Assembly: GCA_016875755.1 (NCBI GenBank)
Contig: VGOX01000132.1
Coordinates: 1-6,542, forward strand
Source of the DNA: Chloroflexota bacterium
Lineage (GTDB): Bacteria > Chloroflexota > Anaerolineae > Anaerolineales > Villigracilaceae
Length of the DNA: 6,542 nt
Direction: 5' to 3'
Of this stretch, positions 1-4,484 are shown piece after piece. Each line of letters begins with the position of its first letter. Within the stretch, counting starts at the first letter, position 1. The notes beneath the pieces were generated by a model. The model saw only the letters and a program-made list of their open reading frames with translations, was not told where the DNA came from and ran no database searches. The position numbers and the translations under genes are program-made.

Positions 1-123
1 TTCAACAAAGTGTTCGATCTGGCTGATAAATCATCCCGTCAGATCGCTCGTTTCATGGACTATTTGGAGACGCATCCCCAATCTCGCCGCGTCCGTGAAG
101 AAGGCTCAGGGTATGAAGTCTAA
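1..123 (+). CDS. 3' end of an unidentified protein-coding gene (partial)
   Basis: An open frame runs from the window edge to a TAA at 121-123 and gives 40 residues, ending in ...EEGSGYEV. The visible part is hydrophilic and probably helical (VFDLADKSSRQIARF, then MDYLETHPQSRRVR). It has no membrane segment, so it is not the end of an ABC permease. It also does not look like the beta-rich C-terminus of a HlyD-type adaptor. It overlaps the ATPase start at 113 by 11 bases, and the ribosome site of that gene lies inside it, which suggests one operon. A regulator (TetR, MarR or PadR type) would fit the position before drug-efflux ATPases, but I recognise no family motif and do not assign one. That the frame is real is likely from the overlap; its identity is unknown. 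Confidence 0.5.
   Translation, partial: FNKVFDLADKSSRQIARFMDYLETHPQSRRVREEGSGYEV
98..104 (+). promoter_or_regulatory. Ribosome binding site for the first ATPase gene
   Basis: AAGAAGG lies 8 bases before the ATG at 113. It decides for ATG 113 over the in-frame GTG at 95, which has no comparable purine run at the right distance. It lies within the 3' end of the upstream gene, so translation of the two is probably coupled. Confidence 0.5.
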
Positions 124-1189
124 CGTTTTGACGTTTGAACATTCCAACGTTCAAACGCTTGTCCACGCAAATAACCTACACAAATCCTTCGGCGATAACC
201 ACGCGGTAAATGGTGTGAGTTTGAATATTCGCGCGGGCGAAATCTACGGACTTGTCGGCTCGGATGGCGCGGGGAAGACTACTACCATGCGTTTGCTAGT
301 CGGCGCGTTGTTGCCAAATCAAGGCGAGATTCAAGTGTGCGGATACGATGTGCTGAAACAAACCGAACTCGCCCGCTCGCAGATTGGCTATCTCTCACAG
401 CGTTTTTCCATGTACGAAGATTTGAGCGTGCTCGAAAACATCCGTTTCTTCGCCGAAGTGCGCGGACTGACTCAAACCGAATGGCTGCCGCGCTCAATGG
501 AAATTCTCGAATTCGTCGGTCTCGCCGATTTCAAAGACCGCCGCGCGGGGCTGCTCTCTGGCGGCATGAAACAAAAACTCGGGCTTGCCTCCGCGCTCGT
601 CACCCGTCCGCGCCTGCTGCTGCTCGACGAACCCACCACAGGCGTAGACCCCGTCACACGGCAAGACTTCTGGCAGTTGGTGATCAAATTGGTATCGCTG
701 CCCGATGCTCGTCACTCGTCATTCGTTACTCATCCCTCGCAACCCGAAGGTGTCTCCGTCCTCATTTCCACCCCCTACATGGACGAAGCCTCGCGTTGTC
801 ATCGTGTGGGTTTCATGAAGAATGGAAAGATAATCGCCGAAGACACCCCGTCGAACCTGCGTCAGCGCCTTAATGGACGCGTGCTCGAACTGCGCGGCGA
901 CCCCATCAACACCCTGCGCCATATCGCGCATCAAGATGAAGATGTCGAAGATGTCGCCGCCTTTGGCGATAAACTGCACCTGCGCGTGAAAACAGGCTCT
1001 GAAAAAATTGTCATGGCGCGTTTGCCAAAACAGATTCAAAAACAAAACGCAAACCTCATTGAGCTTCGCTCCGTTCCGCCCGTGCTCGAAGACGTCTTCA
1101 TCGCCCTCTCCGAAACGGACTCGAATGTCTCCCGACATTCGCCCTCAACGTCAGGAGACGTTGGACTCGAGGAGGATCAAAATGACTGA
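113..1189 (+). CDS. ABC transporter ATP-binding protein, YbhF N-half-like (degenerate H-loop, repeat-derived insertions)
   Basis: This is a 358-residue cytoplasmic nucleotide-binding subunit of an ABC-2/drug-efflux type exporter (CcmA, COG1131 group); it hydrolyses ATP to drive a membrane permease. Visible motifs are Walker A GSDGAGKT (49-56), Q-loop Gln96, signature LSGGM (148-152), Walker B LLLLDEP (168-174) with the catalytic Glu kept, and D-loop GVDP. The usual C-terminal PPVLEDVFIAL motif is present near 322-332. The H-loop reads STPYMDEA, with Pro221 where His is normal; the N-terminal half of E. coli YbhF also lacks this His. Three parts are extra relative to the neighbouring ATPase: an N-terminal lead of about 16 residues from an inverted repeat, about 16 residues inserted around 195-212 containing a heptamer run, and a C-terminal tail of about 24 residues containing two hairpins. 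ATG 113 is chosen over GTG 95 because of the ribosome site. The end overlaps the next ATPase by 8 bases (ATGACTGA), so the two are coupled. Family is sure; substrate is unknown. Confidence 0.93.
   Translation: MKSNVLTFEHSNVQTLVHANNLHKSFGDNHAVNGVSLNIRAGEIYGLVGSDGAGKTTTMRLLVGALLPNQGEIQVCGYDVLKQTELARSQIGYLSQRFSMYEDLSVLENIRFFAEVRGLTQTEWLPRSMEILEFVGLADFKDRRAGLLSGGMKQKLGLASALVTRPRLLLLDEPTTGVDPVTRQDFWQLVIKLVSLPDARHSSFVTHPSQPEGVSVLISTPYMDEASRCHRVGFMKNGKIIAEDTPSNLRQRLNGRVLELRGDPINTLRHIAHQDEDVEDVAAFGDKLHLRVKTGSEKIVMARLPKQIQKQNANLIELRSVPPVLEDVFIALSETDSNVSRHSPSTSGDVGLEEDQND
122..157 (+). repeat. Short inverted repeat forming the N-terminal codons of the ATPase gene
   Basis: Arms CGTTTGAAC (132-140) and GTTCAAACG (149-157) are perfect reverse complements around an 8-base loop. 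Variants of the AACGTT core occur at 122-127 and 147-152. The block begins inside the TAA of the upstream gene and encodes residues 4-15 of the ATPase, just before the first conserved strand. It has the look of an intergenic dispersed repeat captured as coding sequence. Whether it occurs elsewhere in the genome cannot be seen here. Confidence 0.6.
708..742 (+). repeat. Run of five degenerate heptamers inside the ATPase gene
   Basis: Five consecutive 7-base units are CTCGTCA, CTCGTCA, TTCGTTA, CTCATCC and CTCGCAA. The first two are identical and the rest decay. They encode residues 199-210 (ARHSSFVTHPSQ) within the stretch that makes this ATPase about 16 residues longer than its neighbour between the FW motif after the D-loop and the H-loop. 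The pattern recalls the heptamer short tandem repeats (STRR) known from cyanobacteria. The insertion keeps the reading frame. Confidence 0.65.
1117..1170 (+). repeat. Two adjacent hairpins between 8-bp direct repeats at the ATPase 3' end
   Basis: Hairpin 1 has arms CGAATGTC (1122-1129) and GACATTCG (1134-1141) with loop TCCC. Hairpin 2 has arms CAACGTC (1146-1152) and GACGTTG (1157-1163) with loop AGGA. The core of hairpin 2 is almost the reverse complement of the core of hairpin 1. GGACTCGA occurs at 1117-1124 and again at 1163-1170, flanking the pair like a target-site duplication. The block encodes the extra C-terminal tail of the first ATPase and ends directly before the ribosome site of the second. 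Confidence 0.6.
1169..1176 (+). promoter_or_regulatory. Ribosome binding site for the second ATPase gene
   Basis: GAGGAGGA lies 5 bases before the ATG at 1182. It fixes that start and rules out the in-frame ATG at 1008, which would add 58 residues unlike any ATPase. It directly follows hairpin 2, whose folding could affect access to it. Confidence 0.75.
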
Positions 1190-2087
1190 ACCCGTCATCT
1201 CCGTTCAAAACCTCACACGAAAATTCGGCGACTTCACCGCCGTCGATCACATCAACTTTGAAGTTCACAAAGGCGAGATCGTCGGCTATCTCGGTCCCAA
1301 CGGCTCGGGCAAAACCACCACCATCCGCATGCTGCTCGGCTTGCTCAAACCCACCGAAGGCACGGCAAACGTCCTCGGCTACGATGTATTCAAACAAAGC
1401 GAAGACGTCCGCGCGCGCGTTGGCTACATGAGTCAAAAATTTGCGATTTACGATGACCTGACCACGCTGGAAAACCTGACTTTCTACGGTGGCGTGTACG
1501 GCATTACGGATAAAGACCGCATCACCCGTACTTTGGAGTTGGTCGGTCTTAAGGAGCATGGTGCCACGCTGACACGGGATCTGTCCACTGGCTGGCGGCA
1601 GAGACTTTCGCTTGGCATTGCACTTGTCCACGAGCCGAAATTGCTCTTCCTCGACGAACCGACCTCAGGTGTGGATCCTACCGCCCGCCGCGCTTTCTGG
1701 GACTTGATCTACGAACTCGCCGAAAACGGCGTGACCATCCTCGTCACTACACACTACATGGACGAAGCCGAATACTGTGAGCGTGTCGGTGTGATGCGTG
1801 ACGGCAAATTATTGGCGATGGATACGCCCACAAACCTAAAACGGACTGTGATCAAGGGAAACGTCTGGGAAGTCTTTGCGCATCCGCTCGAGCAGGGGTT
1901 GGAGATTCTGCACGAAATGGACGGCGTGGAACGTGTCGGGTTGGCTGGCGATCATTTACGAGTCATCAGCCAAAAGGTAGAGAAAGAGGCGTTGCAAAGC
2001 CACTTAAGCAGAAACAAGATTCAGATTGAAAAAATCGAGAGGGGAGAGCCAACTTTGGAGGATGTCTTCCTAGCATTGGCAAGGTAA
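1182..2087 (+). CDS. ABC transporter ATP-binding protein, YbhF C-half-like (catalytic partner)
   Basis: This 301-residue cytoplasmic ATPase of the drug/ABC-2 exporter group probably forms a heterodimer with the product of the preceding gene. Motifs are Walker A GPNGSGKT (38-45), Q-loop Gln85, signature LSTGW (134-138), Walker B LLFLDEP (154-160) with Asp158 and Glu159, D-loop GVDP, and H-loop His191 in TTHYMDEA. The C-terminal EPTLEDVFLALA motif is typical of the family, and the length is normal. The signature is off consensus: Thr136 replaces the first Gly of LSGG. In a head-to-tail dimer this altered signature would face the partner site that lacks its H-loop His, making one degenerate and one intact ATP site; as I recall, the YbhF C-terminal half also has an altered signature. 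The gene starts within the end of its partner. No permease gene follows: the TAA is directly joined to a palindromic repeat. Family is sure; the transported substrate is not known. Confidence 0.95.
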   Translation: MTEPVISVQNLTRKFGDFTAVDHINFEVHKGEIVGYLGPNGSGKTTTIRMLLGLLKPTEGTANVLGYDVFKQSEDVRARVGYMSQKFAIYDDLTTLENLTFYGGVYGITDKDRITRTLELVGLKEHGATLTRDLSTGWRQRLSLGIALVHEPKLLFLDEPTSGVDPTARRAFWDLIYELAENGVTILVTTHYMDEAEYCERVGVMRDGKLLAMDTPTNLKRTVIKGNVWEVFAHPLEQGLEILHEMDGVERVGLAGDHLRVISQKVEKEALQSHLSRNKIQIEKIERGEPTLEDVFLALAR

Positions 2088-2181
2088 TATGTCATTGCGA
2101 GGAGCGCTCTTGCTCTTTGCGACGAAGCAATCTCGCAATGTGTAGGAGATTGCTTCGGGCTAACGCCCTCGCAATGACATA
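2088..2181. repeat. 94-bp dispersed palindromic repeat filling a convergent intergenic gap
   Basis: Outer arms TATGTCATTGCGAGG (2088-2102) and CCTCGCAATGACATA (2167-2181) are perfect 15-base reverse complements. Inner arms CGAAGCAATCTC (2123-2134) and GAGATTGCTTCG (2146-2157) are perfect 12-base complements around an 11-base loop. I recognise this TGTCATTGCGAGG...GAAGCAATCTC layout as a widespread interspersed palindrome in environmental bacterial genomes, Chloroflexota among them. It begins at the first base after the ATPase stop and ends 8 bases before the pspC-type gene stop. It is well placed to block or end transcription from both sides, although it has no T-run of a classic intrinsic terminator. 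It encodes no protein. Confidence 0.88.
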
Positions 2182-2189
2182 GCGGAAAT

Positions 2190-2381
2190 TTATTGCTCGG
2201 GGGTGACAATTGCCATGATGAGATACACCAACAGCATGGCGCCATTGAAGGTGAAAAATCCCAGCACGAACATCAAGCGGATCACGGTTGGGTCGATGTT
2301 GAGGTAATCGCCCAATCCTGCACACACACCTGCGATCATGCGGTTGGATTTGCTCCGCGTCAGAGTTTTGTAGTCGTTCAT
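2190..2381 (-). CDS. Small PspC-domain membrane protein
   Basis: This 63-residue protein is made almost entirely of one PspC domain (Pfam PF04024). After a short polar start (MNDYKTLTRSKSNR) comes the family hallmark MIAGVCAGLGDYLNIDPTVI, then a hydrophobic segment around residues 36-59 (LMFVLGFFTFNGAMLLVYLI) ending in a Pro (IVTPEQ). In E. coli, PspC is an inner-membrane part of the phage-shock response that senses envelope stress with PspB and controls PspA; free-standing short PspC proteins like this are common outside Proteobacteria, and their role is less clear. No pspA or pspB lies in this window. The ATG follows AAAGGAG with 5 bases of spacing. The gene lies 58 bases downstream of the GyrI-like gene on the same strand and may be co-transcribed. 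A strong hairpin precedes it and covers its ribosome site. Confidence 0.93.
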   Translation of the reverse strand: MNDYKTLTRSKSNRMIAGVCAGLGDYLNIDPTVIRLMFVLGFFTFNGAMLLVYLIMAIVTPEQ

Positions 2382-2386
2382 TTTTG

Positions 2387-2430
2387 CTCCTTTCGTTTGT
2401 CTGTTTGGTTTACGCAGGCAAACGAAAAGG
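2387..2430 (-). promoter_or_regulatory. Hairpin overlapping the pspC-type ribosome binding site
   Basis: On the + strand, arms TTTCGTTTGTCTG (2391-2403) and CAGGCAAACGAAA (2415-2427) pair over 13 positions with one mismatch, around an 11-base loop. Pairing can continue across CC/GG with one bulged base, which places part of the AAAGGAG ribosome site (2387-2393) in the stem in the - strand mRNA. It could reduce translation of the membrane protein until opened, or be a processing or attenuation structure between the GyrI-like and pspC-type genes. The pairing is seen; the function is inferred. Confidence 0.5.
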
Positions 2431-2439
2431 GTTGCAAGA

Positions 2440-3087
2440 TTAGACTTTTACAACAGGATGCCGCAGTACCGTCTTCATTTTTTCAGGCGCAGCCTTGCGC
2501 GGATCGCTCAAATAAATTTCGTGGTGCTTTCCCCCGATCGGCCCGACAGCGTCTTTCATGCCGTTCTCCGCCATGAATTCTTTAATGCGTTCGAGGGTGG
2601 CGGGTTCGGTGGCGTATGGTCCGATGTGCATGGTCTGCACGCACAAGCCTTCTTCAAAATGAGCGAACCGCGCCTTGTTGAGCATTTCTGAATCGCCCTT
2701 CTTTTTACGGACTTGCTTACGCGCCTCGTCAAAGATTTCTGGCGTGACAATATCAGGCTGAAGAATCATCAGCGTATAAAACCAATTGTCTTTGACGGTG
2801 ATGTCGAAGAAACCATCCTCAACCCACCACAAGCCCTCCAGCGCCATGACGGGATAATCGATGGCATTTGTTTTGCGCTTTTTGAACATGAACTTGAGCG
2901 TGTACGAAAGGCTGTACAGTGCCTGTGTGGCTTCGGCAAAGGACGGTGATTTTCCAGGCTCGGAGCCTTTTTCGATCGCGCCGTCAATCATGGCGAATTG
3001 CAAATTAGGAACCTGCACCGCTTCGATCTTTTTTGCAGAGGGTTTATAGAGATGTTTGAATTGCTTTTTCAAGTCAAGAATTTTCAT
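2440..3087 (-). CDS. GyrI-like small-molecule-binding domain protein
   Basis: This is a 215-residue soluble protein of the GyrI-like / SOUL-type ligand-binding group (COG4832-like, relatives of SbmC/GyrI). Landmarks are an N-terminal lead KILDLKKQFKHLYKPSAKKIE, the first repeat half with FAMIDGAIEKGSEPG (31-45), LEGLWWVED (83-91) and Trp102, and the second half with QTMHIGPYATE (151-161). The strongly conserved C-terminal block begins GKHHEIYLSDPRKAAPEK (186-203). Members form a two-fold barrel with a cleft lined by Trp, Tyr and Glu. Some are reported to hydrolyse cyclopropane-containing DNA-alkylating toxins, and GyrI itself shields gyrase; the ligand here is unknown. The start is the ATG at 3087, which has GGGAGG five bases upstream; an in-frame ATG at 3105 lies upstream of that site and is rejected. 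It lies 48 bases after dinB on the same strand, so a shared DNA-damage-related transcript is plausible. Confidence 0.9.
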   Translation of the reverse strand: MKILDLKKQFKHLYKPSAKKIEAVQVPNLQFAMIDGAIEKGSEPGKSPSFAEATQALYSLSYTLKFMFKKRKTNAIDYPVMALEGLWWVEDGFFDITVKDNWFYTLMILQPDIVTPEIFDEARKQVRKKKGDSEMLNKARFAHFEEGLCVQTMHIGPYATEPATLERIKEFMAENGMKDAVGPIGGKHHEIYLSDPRKAAPEKMKTVLRHPVVKV

Positions 3088-3135
3088 GCGAACCTCCCGC
3101 CTCATTGGAGCACGTAAATTCTAGCTTTACAAGTT

Positions 3136-4302
3136 CTATTCATCACCTTTATGGATGATATCCCTGCCATATTTTTCCTGAAGTTGATCGATCACTTCCT
3201 GCAATTTGCGGGATTTCTCGCTTCCTGCGTCCCATAAGCTGAGTTGCCGTACTGGGGCACCGATTCCGCTGACGCCGACTCCGATCAGGCGCACGGGTTG
3301 ATTCGGCTTGCGGACGGTTTTCATCAGTTTGACGGCGCTGTGGAAAATCTCATCTTCATTGTCGGTGGAGGTGGGCAGGGTAACCTGCCTTGTGATGGTG
3401 GTGAAGTCGCTCCAGCGAATTTTCAATTTGACGGTTTTTCCTGCGAGGTCGCTTTTGCGAAGTTGACGCGCCACATCGCGTGCCTGTTCGCGTAAGGTCT
3501 TTTCGAGCGTTCTTTCGTCGCTGATATCCACATTGAAGGTGGTTTCCTGGCTGACAGATTTCGCCTCCGATTCGGTGGTGACGGGGCGGTTGTCGATGCC
3601 GTGGGCGTGCTGCCAGAGGTCGCGTCCGTTTTCACCAAATAGGTGGATGAGTTCCTTTTCGGGCCAGTTCGCAATGTCGCCGATGGTATGGATGCCAAGC
3701 TCGGTTAATCTCGCGGATGTTTTTGGTCCCACGCCCCAGAGCATATCCGCGGGCAGTGGGGCGAGGAATTGCGCTTCTTCGTCCGCTGGGACGATGGTCA
3801 GTCCGAAGGGCGGCGCATTCTTGTTCTTGTTCGATTTTTTCCCGACTTCAGTGGCGATCTTTGCCACCAGTTTATTGGATGCAATGCCGATGCTCGAGGG
3901 TAGATTCTGCTCGGTACGGATGGCAGTTTGCAGGTCCAGTGCGAGGCGCTGTGGGGGTTGGCGAATGTCTGAGATGTCGAGAAAAGCTTCGTCGATTGAA
4001 ATCTGTTCCACAAGCGGGGTCAAATCCCGCAGTTTTTCCATCACATGTTGGGAATATTCGCGATAGAGTGAATGCCGTGATGGAACGATGATCAGGTCTT
4101 TGCACAGGCGCACGGCACGAGACATGGGCATGGCGCTGCGAATGCCCAATGCGCGGGCGGGGTAGGAGCAGGATGCTACAACACCGCGTTCGTTGGGTTT
4201 TCCTCCCACGGCGAAAGGTTTTCCGCGCAGATTGGGGTTTTGAATCTCCTCCACCGAACAAAAGAAGGCATCAAGGTCGAGATGCAAAATAGTGCGTGGC
4301 AT
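3136..4302 (-). CDS. dinB: DNA polymerase IV (Y-family translesion polymerase)
   Basis: This 388-residue error-prone polymerase copies past damaged bases in DNA. The palm begins LHLDLDAFFCSVEE, with metal ligand Asp9 and steric-gate Phe14 (equivalent to E. coli Phe13). The second metal motif ISIDEAFLDIS supplies Asp104 and Glu105. VVASCSYPARALGIRSAMP (41-59) is the typical fingers region. A helix-hairpin-helix thumb lies at about 188-211 (LWGVGPKTSARLTELGI). The little finger runs from about 248 (KSVSQETTFN) to 350. QLSLW (353-357) matches the sliding-clamp-binding consensus, followed by a short helical tail. All catalytic residues are present and the length is usual. The ATG at 4302 is chosen because homologues start at MPRTILHLDLD; an in-frame ATG at 4386 would translate through the promoter. 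No ribosome site precedes 4302, and a -10 box ends 7 bases upstream, so the mRNA may be leaderless. The GyrI-like gene follows on the same strand. Confidence 0.97.
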   Translation of the reverse strand: MPRTILHLDLDAFFCSVEEIQNPNLRGKPFAVGGKPNERGVVASCSYPARALGIRSAMPMSRAVRLCKDLIIVPSRHSLYREYSQHVMEKLRDLTPLVEQISIDEAFLDISDIRQPPQRLALDLQTAIRTEQNLPSSIGIASNKLVAKIATEVGKKSNKNKNAPPFGLTIVPADEEAQFLAPLPADMLWGVGPKTSARLTELGIHTIGDIANWPEKELIHLFGENGRDLWQHAHGIDNRPVTTESEAKSVSQETTFNVDISDERTLEKTLREQARDVARQLRKSDLAGKTVKLKIRWSDFTTITRQVTLPTSTDNEDEIFHSAVKLMKTVRKPNQPVRLIGVGVSGIGAPVRQLSLWDAGSEKSRKLQEVIDQLQEKYGRDIIHKGDE

Positions 4303-4304
4303 GT

Positions 4305-4316
4305 CTATAATTATAG
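4305..4316 (-). promoter_or_regulatory. dinB -10 box within a perfect 12-bp palindrome
   Basis: CTATAATTATAG is a perfect palindrome. On the - strand it contains a consensus -10 box TATAAT (4315 down to 4310), whose end is 7 bases from the dinB ATG, so transcription would start at or next to the start codon. No good -35 is seen; the best-placed hexamer is TTCGAG (4339-4334). Because it is symmetric it also holds TATAAT on the + strand. It could be an operator, but I cannot match it to a named regulator. Confidence 0.5.
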
Positions 4317-4378
4317 TGTAACAGTGCAAACGGCTCGAATTGGCACGAAATAACCATATAATTGCCAGTAATGTAATA

Positions 4379-4407
4379 TTGAACATTCCTTTAAGAAAAG
4401 ATATACT
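4379..4407 (+). promoter_or_regulatory. Sigma-70-like promoter for the secreted NBR1-Ig protein
   Basis: TTGAAC (4379-4384) and TATACT (4402-4407) are separated by exactly 17 bases, close to the TTGACA/TATAAT consensus. Transcription would begin near 4414 and give a leader of about 70 bases before the ATG at 4485. It lies in the AT-rich divergent gap with dinB. I see no convincing riboswitch or strong hairpin in the leader. Confidence 0.55.
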
Positions 4408-4474
4408 AGGTACGGCGTATAGTCAAACGGAACTATTTTGGTTTTTATTACGTCTTAACAACGCTTGAGTTGAT

Positions 4475-4480
4475 GGAGGA
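4475..4480 (+). promoter_or_regulatory. Ribosome binding site for the secreted NBR1-Ig protein
   Basis: GGAGGA lies 4 bases before the ATG at 4485. It fixes that start, since the in-frame TTG at 4470 and ATG at 4473 lie before or on the site and would add acidic residues before a signal peptide. Confidence 0.75.
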
Positions 4481-4484
4481 AGAA

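Noticed and set aside
337..873. A 178-codon open frame on the + strand in another frame of the first ATPase gene
   Set aside because: It lies wholly inside a gene with clear ABC motifs, is very rich in Arg, Ala and Pro, and has no ribosome site or recognisable domain.
1098..1631. A 177-codon open frame on the - strand across the two ATPase genes
   Set aside because: It is antisense to confident coding sequence, has no family features, and results from GC-biased codon positions.
2021..2245. A short - strand frame with a Cys/His-containing stretch across the palindromic repeat
   Set aside because: It is the typical spurious translation of this type of dispersed palindrome, and it overlaps two real genes.
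3533..4066. A 177-codon open frame on the + strand antisense to dinB
   Set aside because: dinB is certain on the other strand; the translation is Ser/Arg-rich without domains.
4303..4386. N-terminal extension of dinB by 28 residues
   Set aside because: The extension would include the -10 box, is unlike DinB proteins, and homologues begin at the LHLDLD palm strand.
4379..4389. TTGAACATTCC shared with 135-145 in the ATPase N-terminal repeat
   Set aside because: An 11-base match is expected by chance in a window of this size, and the inverted arm is missing here; the promoter -35 explains part of it.
4459..4472. Possible leader hairpin CAAC/GTTG before the secreted protein gene
   Set aside because: A 4-base stem is too weak to support a riboswitch or attenuator.
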